Origin: Streptomyces sp. SAT1 | Lineage (GTDB): Bacteria > Actinomycetota > Actinomycetes > Streptomycetales > Streptomycetaceae | Assembly: GCF_001654495.1 (NCBI RefSeq) | Contig: NZ_CP015849.1 | Coordinates: 5,435,001 to 5,499,000, forward strand | Reading direction: 5' to 3' | Length of the DNA stretch: 64,000 bases | Shown here: positions 34,118 through 40,188 of the stretch, one piece after another | Layout: every line of letters starts with the position of its first letter | Numbering within the stretch: position 1 is the stretch's first letter | Position numbers and translations under genes: made by a program | The notes under the pieces: generated by a model | The model's input: only the letters and a program-made list of their open reading frames with translations | The model's database searches: none | What the model was told of the DNA's origin: nothing

Positions 34118-34467
34118 GGCACCAGCCTCCCGACCGGGCCCCGCCCCGGCGTCGTCCGCGTGAAGGCACCTCCCGTACGCCGCGCGGAGTAGGCGGAGTA
34201 GGCGGAGCGGGCGGGGCGGGCGGCGGGAACTCCGCCCCTCGTCCCGCGTTCCGCCCGCCGCTCGGAGCCGGTCCGCTCACTCGGGGGGCTTCCCGCGGAC
34301 ACACCCCGATCTGGGGTTTTCGATCCTGCCCGAAGAACATGGCGGAGCCGGTGCGCCGCCCGGCACGCTGAGGAAGGGCCGGAGTCCTCGGCCCGGCCGG
34401 TCACAGGACCGTGCGCGAAGCACCTTCGGAGCACCTTCATTCGGAGCACCTTCAAGGGGGAAGAACC
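34118..34467. other. Divergent intergenic region with a 9-bp tandem repeat
   Basis: 350 bp without a credible gene. It contains five imperfect 9-bp units (gcggagtag, gcggagtag, gcggagcgg, gcggggcgg, gcggcggga) at 34184-34228 and a near-duplicate cggagcaccttc at about 34427 and 34442, just before the ribosome-binding site of the next gene. Confidence 0.5.
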
Positions 34468-34827
34468 ATGGCACTGCGCGAACTGGCGGCGACCGTGCTC
34501 GCCACCGGAGCACTGCTGGGCGGATCGCTGGCGGGGGCGGCGGCGTCCTCCGCCGCCGAACAGCCCGCTCCCGCCCGAGCCCAGCTGAGCTGTCCGTACT
34601 ACTCCGTCTGCGGCAAGGCCGCCAACGGCAGCTCGTTCCAGTACACCACCTGCAACTTCACCTTCCAGCTGCCCAACCTGGTCGGCTCCGGGCCGCTCGT
34701 CAACAACCAGACGCCCGGCACGGTGGCGAGGTTCTACGACAAGAACCACCATCTCCTGTTCACCTCCAAGGCGTACCAGTCACGCACGGTCAACTGGACC
34801 CCGGTCTGGTACGTCGTCGCCTGCTGA
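34468..34827 (+). CDS. Small secreted protein with four cysteines
   Basis: 119 residues. A Sec signal peptide is clear: MALRELAATVLATGALLGGSL with an Ala-rich cleavage zone (AGAAASSAAEQ, about residue 30). The mature part is about 85 residues and has four cysteines (LSCPYYSVCGKA, TTCNF and a C-terminal VVAC), suggesting two disulfides. Aromatic-rich segments (FQYTTCNFTFQL, RTVNWTPVWYVV) suggest a small beta-fold. The start has ggggggaag about 6 nt upstream. It resembles other Streptomyces secreted hypotheticals; function unknown. Confidence 0.8.
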   Translation: MALRELAATVLATGALLGGSLAGAAASSAAEQPAPARAQLSCPYYSVCGKAANGSSFQYTTCNFTFQLPNLVGSGPLVNNQTPGTVARFYDKNHHLLFTSKAYQSRTVNWTPVWYVVAC

Positions 34828-34884
34828 GACGGCACGACGGCCACGGCTCGGGCCCACGGCCACGACCCGGGCCACGGCCGCACC

Positions 34885-34939
34885 GGGCCTTCCCTCCGCA
34901 ACCGGCACCGCATCCGCGTCCGGGCCCGGAGGGAGGCCC
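34885..34939. terminator. Hairpin between convergent secreted-protein and VOC genes
   Basis: The arms gggcct-t-ccctccg and cggagggaggccc pair over 13 bp with one bulged T around a 28-nt interior. It lies between two converging genes and probably terminates both. Confidence 0.5.
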
Positions 34940-34962
34940 TTCGCCGCCCCCGGGAGCGCCGG

Positions 34963-35370
34963 TCAGCCGAGGTAGTGCGCGCGTCCCTCGTCGTCGAGCT
35001 CGACGGGACCCTCGGGGATGACGCAGAACTCGTTGCCCTCGGGGTCGGCCATCACCAGGAACCCGCCGTCGGCGTACCCGTCCAGCCTGCGCCCGCCCAG
35101 CGCCTCGATGCGCCGCTGCTCGGCGACGGGGTCGGGCGTGGAGACGTCGATGTGCAGGCGGTTCTTGGCCGCCCCCGGGCCGGAGCGGTCCGCGGGCTGA
35201 TCGGTCCGCTGGAAGCCGAGACCCAGCCCGTCCTCGCGGCGCAGCCACACATAGGGTCCGGTGCGGCCCACGACCGGTCTGCCGAGGACCGCCGACCAGA
35301 AGGCGGCGAGCCGCTCGGGATCGGTGGCGTCGACGATGAGGGCGTTGATGCGCACGGGCTGTTCCGTCAT
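34963..35370 (-). CDS. VOC (glyoxalase/bleomycin-resistance-like) family protein
   Basis: A 135-residue protein of one pair of beta-alpha-beta-beta-beta modules. Features of the VOC superfamily are LIVDATDPERLAAFWSAVLG at the N-terminus, KNRLHIDVSTPDP in the second module (His as a metal-ligand candidate) and FLVMADPEGNEFCVIPEGP near the C-terminus (Glu ligand candidate). Substrate unknown: family members include glyoxalases, dioxygenases and antibiotic-binding proteins. The start has a -10-like GACGAT 7 nt upstream and no Shine-Dalgarno sequence. Confidence 0.85.
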   Translation of the reverse strand: MTEQPVRINALIVDATDPERLAAFWSAVLGRPVVGRTGPYVWLRREDGLGLGFQRTDQPADRSGPGAAKNRLHIDVSTPDPVAEQRRIEALGGRRLDGYADGGFLVMADPEGNEFCVIPEGPVELDDEGRAHYLG

Positions 35371-35377
35371 ACCGCCG

Positions 35378-35383
35378 ATCGTC
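35378..35383 (-). promoter_or_regulatory. -10-like GACGAT before the VOC gene
   Basis: On the minus strand GACGAT ends 7 nt before the ATG at 35370. It follows the same pattern as other starts here. Confidence 0.35.
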
Positions 35384-35407
35384 TCAGGACGGGGATCAGG
35401 GCGGGGA

Positions 35408-36131
35408 TCAGGACGGGAGTCGGTGCGGTCGCCGGTCCGGTGCCGGACGCAGGTCGAGGATCATGTCGAGGGACCGCGTGCCGTCGGCCCCGGTGAACCA
35501 GGACCTGTCCGGCCGACGGTCCGAAAGCCCTGCAACTCGAAGTAGCGGATGGCGCGTGGATTGTCGGCGAGGACGCCGCCCCACAGGGTGATCCTCTTCC
35601 TGCCGAAGCGCCTGACGGCGTCCGCGACGAGCGGGAAGACGCGCGTCCCGACGCCCCGGCCCTGGCAGTCGTCGGCCAGGGCCGGGCCGAAGCGGCAGTC
35701 CGTCGCCGTCAGCCGGATACCGGCCGCGCGGTAGCGGACATGTCCGAGGGGTGGAGATCGAGGCTGATCTCCAGGAGGCCGGCGATCCTGCCGGACGGCA
35801 CCTCGGCGAGCACCGGTCTGAGCTTGTCGTACCGGGCGATCGCGTCGCACAGCTCCCGGGCGGCCGCGAGGTCGTACCCGTCGAAGGTGCTCAGCCGCCG
35901 GGTCTCGGCGGACAGCCCCGCGAGGAAGGCCGCCACGCCGTCCGCGTCGGCGTGCGTGAGCGGGCGCAGGACGACCTCCGAGCCGTCGGCCAGACCCACC
36001 CTGTGCGTCAGGAGGGCGGCCCGCGTGCCGGGCGCGGGACCGGGCGGCTTCGTCGAGAGCGGAGTACGCCCGGGTCGCGGATCGGTGACGGTCCGTCCGG
36101 AGGGAGGTGTTCCGTGTGACCGTACGGGCAT
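35408..36131 (-). pseudogene. GNAT-family N-acetyltransferase broken by two frameshifts
   Basis: Three reading frames join into one GNAT protein. Frame 1 (from ATG 36131) gives VVLRPLTHADADGVAAFLAGL up to GLLEISLDLHPSDM near 35745, then runs to a stop at 35709. Frame 2 resumes with RYRAAGIRLTATDCRFGP and the acetyl-CoA loop QGRGVGTRVFPLV, then ADNPRAIRYFELQGFRTVGR. Near 35505 the sense moves to frame 3 (FTGADGTRSLDMILDLRP), ending at a stop at 35408. The first shift equals two extra bases (or one missing) in gacatgtccgc; the second is similar. Either a real pseudogene or sequencing errors. The start codon shares a gcatgc palindrome with the divergent gene. Confidence 0.75.
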
Positions 36132-36465
36132 GCGTGAACCTGTCGGCAAGCGGTCCTCCAGCGTGAACAGCGCCTTCACTTCGGGCTGTCTCCTGCTGCT
36201 CGTCCTGGTGGCGGACGTGGCGGCCGGTCTCCTGAGCCTCGTCCTGCTCGTGGCGCGTGGGGTGAGCCGGGGCACGGACTCCGCGCGGACAGCGGCCGGC
36301 CCGCCGCCCGCGGACTGGGCACCCGTGCTGTGCTTCGGGGCGCTGAGCCTGGCCGTCGGTGTGACGGGTGCCGTGCTGCTGCGGCTCGGACACCGGGGTC
36401 TCGGGACGGTTCAACTGGTGCTCTGCCTCGTCCCGGCGGCCTGGGCGCTGAGCGCCTGGCCCTGA
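36130..36465 (+). CDS. Small membrane protein of unknown function
   Basis: 111 residues with three to four hydrophobic segments: LLLLVLVADVAAGLLSLVLLV, then APVLCFGALSLAVGVTGAVLL and TVQLVLCLVPAAWALSAW. Not recognised beyond a Streptomyces-type small membrane protein. The ATG at 36130 overlaps on the opposite strand the start of the broken acetyltransferase (shared gcatgc). A GTG at 36163 is an alternative start; neither has a convincing ribosome-binding site. It ends 212 bp before recA. Confidence 0.6.
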   Translation: MREPVGKRSSSVNSAFTSGCLLLLVLVADVAAGLLSLVLLVARGVSRGTDSARTAAGPPPADWAPVLCFGALSLAVGVTGAVLLRLGHRGLGTVQLVLCLVPAAWALSAWP

Positions 36466-36486
36466 CCGGGGTGCCGCGTGGTGCGC

Positions 36487-36515
36487 TTGACACGAAAATC
36501 GAACATCCATTCTTA
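36487..36515 (+). promoter_or_regulatory. recA promoter with LexA-type SOS box
   Basis: ttgaca at 36487-36492 is a consensus -35 element, and the -10 falls about 17 bp later around tcttat (36511-36516). Between and overlapping them is tcgaacatccattctt (36499-36514), an actinobacterial SOS box of the GAAC-N4-GTTC kind with a degenerate right half. This implies LexA repression and DNA-damage induction. The untranslated leader to recA is about 150 nt. Confidence 0.8.
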
Positions 36516-36677
36516 TGGAGGCTCCGGCGGGGCGCAGCCGAGGGGGTTTCGCCCGAGTATGCGGTAGTTGACCCCCTGGTTATCCACAGGCCGGACGTGC
36601 GTCGAGGCGCATTGTCAGTGGCAGGCGTTAGCGTCTTTGACGTGAAGCGATCGACTCAAGCAAATCGGGTGGAACCC

Positions 36678-37805
36678 ATGGCAGGAACCGACCGCGAGAA
36701 GGCGCTCGACGCCGCGCTCGCACAGATTGAACGGCAATTCGGCAAGGGCGCGGTCATGCGCATGGGCGAGCGGTCGATGGAGCCCATCGAGGTCATCCCG
36801 ACCGGGTCGACCGCGCTCGACGTGGCCCTCGGCGTCGGCGGGCTGCCGCGCGGCCGAGTCGTGGAGATCTACGGCCCGGAGTCCTCCGGCAAGACGACCC
36901 TGACCCTGCACGCCGTGGCCAACGCGCAGAGGGCCGGCGGCCAGGTCGCCTTCGTGGACGCGGAGCACGCCCTCGACCCCGAGTACGCGAAGAAGCTCGG
37001 CGTCGACATCGACAACCTCATCCTCTCCCAGCCGGACAACGGCGAGCAGGCGCTGGAGATCGTGGACATGCTGGTCCGCTCCGGCGCGCTCGACCTCATC
37101 GTCATCGACTCGGTCGCGGCCCTCGTGCCGCGCGCGGAGATCGAGGGCGAGATGGGCGACTCGCACGTGGGTCTCCAGGCCCGCCTGATGAGCCAGGCCC
37201 TGCGCAAGATCACCAGCGCGCTCAACCAGTCCAAGACCACCGCGATCTTCATCAATCAGCTGCGCGAGAAGATCGGCGTGATGTTCGGCTCCCCCGAGAC
37301 CACGACCGGTGGCCGCGCGCTGAAGTTCTACGCCTCCGTGCGCATCGACATCCGCCGCATCGAGACCCTGAAGGACGGCACCGAGGCGGTCGGCAACCGC
37401 ACCCGCTGCAAGGTCGTCAAGAACAAGGTCGCGCCGCCCTTCAAGCAGGCGGAGTTCGACATCCTCTACGGCCAGGGCATCAGCCGCGAGGGCGGCCTGA
37501 TCGACATGGGCGTGGAGCACGGCTTCGTCCGCAAGGCCGGCGCCTGGTACACGTACGAGGGCGACCAGCTCGGCCAGGGCAAGGAGAACGCCCGCAACTT
37601 CCTGAAGGACAACCCCGACCTGGCCAACGAGATCGAGAAGAAGATCAAGGTCAAGCTGGGCGTCGGCGTGCGTCCGGAGGAGCCCGCCGCCGAGCCTGCC
37701 GCGGACGCCGCCGCCCCCGCCGCCTCGGGCGACGCGGCCAAGACGGTGCCGGCCCCGGCGACCGCCAAGGCCACCAAGCCCAAGGCCGCCGCAGCCAAGA
37801 GCTGA
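36678..37805 (+). CDS. recA: Recombinase RecA
   Basis: A 375-residue ATP-dependent strand-exchange protein and LexA co-protease. All landmarks are present: MRMGERSMEPIEVIPTGSTA, Walker A GPESSGKTT (about 66-74), VDAEHALDPEYAKKLGVD, Walker B LIVIDSVAAL, the L2 loop (GVMFGSPETTTGGRALKFYA) and the KVVKNKVAPPFKQAEFDI block. The C-terminal 40 residues are the Ala/Pro/Lys-rich tail typical of Streptomyces RecA. The start is MAGTDREKAL with ggtggaa 4-5 nt upstream. It is followed after 3 bp by recX, so the two are cotranscribed under the SOS box. Confidence 0.98.
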   Translation: MAGTDREKALDAALAQIERQFGKGAVMRMGERSMEPIEVIPTGSTALDVALGVGGLPRGRVVEIYGPESSGKTTLTLHAVANAQRAGGQVAFVDAEHALDPEYAKKLGVDIDNLILSQPDNGEQALEIVDMLVRSGALDLIVIDSVAALVPRAEIEGEMGDSHVGLQARLMSQALRKITSALNQSKTTAIFINQLREKIGVMFGSPETTTGGRALKFYASVRIDIRRIETLKDGTEAVGNRTRCKVVKNKVAPPFKQAEFDILYGQGISREGGLIDMGVEHGFVRKAGAWYTYEGDQLGQGKENARNFLKDNPDLANEIEKKIKVKLGVGVRPEEPAAEPAADAAAPAASGDAAKTVPAPATAKATKPKAAAAKS

Positions 37806-37808
37806 TCC

Positions 37809-38705
37809 GTGACACGGCGAACGGACTGGCCCGAGTACTCCGGACACGAGGACGGGTACGCCGGACACGCGCACACGGCTTCCGGTGCCCCACGGGGGAG
37901 GGGCACCGGGGACCGCTCCGGCACCGGCGCGTTCCCGGACCCGGACCCGGGCCTTCGGGCGGACGACGGGCCGTACGAGCCGTACGGCCTGTACGGACCG
38001 GACACGGAGGGCGGCAACGGACCGGACACGGACGGCGGAGACGGGCAGGGCACCGCGACCGGCTCCCGTACAGGGGGCGCACGCCGGGGCGGTTCGCGTG
38101 ACGGCGGGCCGTACGGCGGGCGCGGGCGTCGCCGGAGGGGTTCCGGCGGGACGCCCGTGGCGGACGGAGACATCTCCTCGCCGAGGGCCGAACAGGGGGA
38201 GTCTCCGGGGGACCCGGTGGAGCGGGCGCGGGCGATCTGCCTGCGCCAGCTCACCGGGACCCCGCGCACCCGCAGACAGCTGGCGGACGCCCTGCGCAAG
38301 CGGGAGATCCCGGACGAGGTGGCCGAGGAGGTGCTGTCCCGCTTCGAGGAGGTGGGGCTGATCGACGACGGCGCGTTCGCGGACGCCTGGGTGGAGTCCC
38401 GGCACCACGGACGCGGACTGGCCCGCCGCGCGCTCGCCCAGGAGCTGCGCACCAAGGGCGTCGACACGGCCCTGATCGACGAGGCCGTCGGACGGCTCGA
38501 CGCCGAGCAGGAGGAGGCCACCGCCCGCGAGCTGATCGCCCGCAAGCTGCGCTCCACCCGGGGCCTCGACCGCGACAAGCGGCTGCGCAGGCTGGCCGGC
38601 ATGCTCGCCCGCAAGGGCTACTCCCAGGGCCTGGCCCTGCGGCTGGTGCGGCAGGCCCTGGAGGAGGAGGGCGAGGACACCGGGTTCCTGGAGGACGGCG
38701 ACTGA
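37809..38705 (+). CDS. recX: RecX regulatory protein with long N-terminal extension
   Basis: A 298-residue modulator of RecA filaments. The RecX fold of three-helix repeats occupies about residues 136-295 (RARAICLRQLTGTPRTRRQL; EEVGLIDDGAFADAWVESR; KLRSTRGLDRDKRLRRLAGM). The first 135 residues are a low-complexity Gly/Asp/Thr/Arg/Tyr-rich extension (GPYEPYGLYGPDTEGG) absent from shorter RecX proteins; the true start could be internal, but the GTG lies only 3 bp after recA and no better start with a ribosome-binding site was seen. Co-expression with recA lets it limit SOS recombination. Confidence 0.9.
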   Translation: MTRRTDWPEYSGHEDGYAGHAHTASGAPRGRGTGDRSGTGAFPDPDPGLRADDGPYEPYGLYGPDTEGGNGPDTDGGDGQGTATGSRTGGARRGGSRDGGPYGGRGRRRRGSGGTPVADGDISSPRAEQGESPGDPVERARAICLRQLTGTPRTRRQLADALRKREIPDEVAEEVLSRFEEVGLIDDGAFADAWVESRHHGRGLARRALAQELRTKGVDTALIDEAVGRLDAEQEEATARELIARKLRSTRGLDRDKRLRRLAGMLARKGYSQGLALRLVRQALEEEGEDTGFLEDGD

Positions 38706-38721
38706 CGCCTTCCCGGGGGAC

Positions 38722-38741
38722 GAGGCGTGGTGCCTACGCCT
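38722..38741. terminator. Hairpin at the convergent recX/rhodanese junction
   Basis: gaggcgt-ggtgcc-t-acgcctc forms a 7-bp stem with a 6-7 nt loop, overlapping the last codons of the rhodanese gene. No T-run. Weak terminator candidate. Confidence 0.4.
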
Positions 38742-39252
38742 CGCGCGCCCCCGCAGGCACGGACGGCGCCGACGGTGCCGACGGTGCCGCCACGGGGAGC
38801 CCGTCCGCCCGCCACGCCTGGAACCCGCCGATCAGATCGGTCGCCCGGCGCAGGCCGAGCTGGTGCAGGGAGACGGCCGCGAGACTCGACGCGTAGCCCT
38901 CGTTGCAGATGACGACGACCCGCAGATCGTGACCGGTGGCCTCGGGCAGGCGGTGGCTGCCCCGGGGGTCGAGCCGCCACTCCAGCTCGTTGCGTTCGAC
39001 GACGACGGCGCCCGGGATCAGCCCGTCCCGCTCCCGCAGCGCGGCGTACCGGATGTCGACCAGCAGGCCGTCGCCCGCGCGGGCGACGTCGTACGCCTCC
39101 CGCGGCCCGACGCGCACATAGTCCCGGCGCACCCGCTCCAGCAGCTCGTCGATCCCGGCCGGCGGTTCTTCCCCCGGGCCGTTCACGCGGTCCGTGTCCG
39201 TCCCGCTCACGTGGCTCAGGTCCGTACCGCTCATGTGGTTCAGGTCGTTCAC
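38734..39252 (-). CDS. Rhodanese-domain sulfurtransferase
   Basis: A 172-residue single-domain rhodanese. Conserved elements are AYDVARAGDGLLVDIRYAA (CH2A-like), RDGLIPGAVVVERNELEWRL, the active-site loop VVICNEGYASSLAA (catalytic Cys near residue 115) and DLIGGFQAWRADGLPV at the end. The start is uncertain: GTG 39252 has gagagga 11 nt upstream; ATG 39234 is an alternative six codons later. The N-terminus repeats SGTD. It lies 34 bp after the cysteine dioxygenase gene on the same strand, so it probably handles sulfane sulfur in the same pathway as cysteine oxidation. Confidence 0.87.
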   Translation of the reverse strand: MNDLNHMSGTDLSHVSGTDTDRVNGPGEEPPAGIDELLERVRRDYVRVGPREAYDVARAGDGLLVDIRYAALRERDGLIPGAVVVERNELEWRLDPRGSHRLPEATGHDLRVVVICNEGYASSLAAVSLHQLGLRRATDLIGGFQAWRADGLPVAAPSAPSAPSVPAGAREA

Positions 39253-39286
39253 GTCGCTGCCGGTCCTCTCGTGCGGTACGGACGGC

Positions 39287-39871
39287 TCACTGCCAGTCCT
39301 CGGGGCGCTCGACCTGCTCCAGCCGCAGGGTCTGCCCGGCGCGGCGGTAGCGGCGGATCCGCGGCAGCGGCGGGTAGTAGGCGTGCACAGAGACAGCGTG
39401 CACGGCAGCGGACTCGTTGCGCACCTCGTGGACGTGGTGGCGGCCGAAGGCGCGGCCCCGGCCGGCGGGCAGCCGCCGCTCCCGGTCCACGCCCTCGGTG
39501 AGTTCCAGGGTCTGCCAGCCGTCGGTGGGCAGCCGGGCGGCGAGCGAGCTCTCCGCCAGTTCACCGGCGGCGGTGACGAAGGCGCCGATCGAGTCGGCGT
39601 GGTCGTGCCAGCCCGTGCCGGTGCCGGGCGGCCAGCCGATCAGCCAGGCCTCACTGCCCCCGGGCCCGTCCAGACGGATCCAGGTGCGGCCCTCGGGATC
39701 GAGCGGCAGCGAGGCGATCAGCTCCGTGTCGGCGGCGGCGCGCCGGACGAAGTCGAGCAGCTCCGCCTCGGTGGGCGGAGCGGTGGAAGCGGTGGAGGAG
39801 CGCGGGGCAGGGGAGGCGGGGGCGGGAGCGGCGGGAGCCGACGCGGAGGCAGCGGAGGCAGAAGCAGACAC
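39287..39871 (-). CDS. Cysteine dioxygenase type I (cupin)
   Basis: A 194-residue cupin iron enzyme oxidising cysteine to cysteine sulfinate. The first 30 residues are Ser/Ala/Pro-rich. The cupin core shows WIRLDGPGGSEAWLIGWPPG and TGWHDHADSIGAF (H-x-H iron ligands near residue 89), with the third histidine in FGRHHVHEVRN (about 147), followed by AVSVHAYYPPLPRIRRYR, typical of bacterial CDO. The start was set at GTG 39871 behind aggacgg; an in-frame ATG sits about 20 codons further out and the frame is open to 40069. It is followed by a rhodanese gene and preceded by a Cys-rich leader ORF, which suggests cysteine-responsive control. Confidence 0.88.
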   Translation of the reverse strand: MSASASAASASAPAAPAPASPAPRSSTASTAPPTEAELLDFVRRAAADTELIASLPLDPEGRTWIRLDGPGGSEAWLIGWPPGTGTGWHDHADSIGAFVTAAGELAESSLAARLPTDGWQTLELTEGVDRERRLPAGRGRAFGRHHVHEVRNESAAVHAVSVHAYYPPLPRIRRYRRAGQTLRLEQVERPEDWQ

Positions 39872-39995
39872 GGGTACCGTCCTGGAGAGCGTTCGCGGAG
39901 CGCGCGCGGCGGCACCCATGAGCATGAGCATGAGTGCGGAACGGAACAGCACGACGGACACGGCTGCGGCGCGCGCGGGAAAAGGAGAGGCGAAT

Positions 39996-40043
39996 TCAGC
40001 AGGACGGACGACACACGCAGCCCGCATAGCGGACGAGGTCCAT
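39996..40043 (-). CDS. Cys-rich 15-residue putative leader peptide upstream of cysteine dioxygenase
   Basis: On the minus strand ggcggaggg precedes ATG 40043 by 6 nt, and the ORF reads MDLVRYAGCVCRPSC then TGA. Three of 15 residues are cysteine, including the last codon before the stop, an arrangement used by cysteine-responsive leader peptides in actinobacteria, where ribosome pausing at Cys codons controls downstream sulfur genes. The downstream gene encodes cysteine dioxygenase, which makes the link specific. The ORF is in a different frame from the dioxygenase extension. It is too short to be found by ordinary gene callers. Role inferred from position and composition; no expression evidence. 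Confidence 0.6.
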   Translation of the reverse strand: MDLVRYAGCVCRPSC

Positions 40044-40119
40044 ATGGACCCTCCGCCACAGGCGCACATCGGTGTCGGTCACGATCGGGAGTACACCATG
40101 AGGGCCGGAGACGGTCAAC

Positions 40120-40154
40120 TCACCGTCACCATCCGGACGGCGGTGACGATGAGT
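40120..40154. terminator. Hairpin downstream of the FAD monooxygenase gene
   Basis: ctcaccgtcacc and ggtgacgatgag pair over 12 bp with one G-T type mismatch around an 11-nt loop, 35 nt past the monooxygenase stop. It may end that transcript before the dioxygenase leader. Confidence 0.5.
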
Positions 40155-40188
40155 GCCCGAGCGGCGCCTTGCGCGTGACCGCGTGCGG

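Larger units (their letters stand above)
39872..40188. other. Leader region of the cysteine dioxygenase operon
   Basis: 317 bp between the monooxygenase stop and the dioxygenase start. On the minus strand it carries a hairpin (40120-40154), a 15-codon Cys-rich ORF (39996-40043) and then about 120 nt in which gcgcgcgccgc and gccgccgcgcgcgc could pair. Three overlapping atgctcatgctcatg starts lie near 39930. The arrangement is that of a translated leader followed by possible alternative folds. Confidence 0.5.

Noticed and set aside
40148..40178. Plus-strand mini-ORF ending in APCA as another cysteine leader
   Set aside because: No plus-strand gene lies downstream for it to control, and it has a single Cys and no clear ribosome-binding site. 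The minus-strand ORF is the better candidate.
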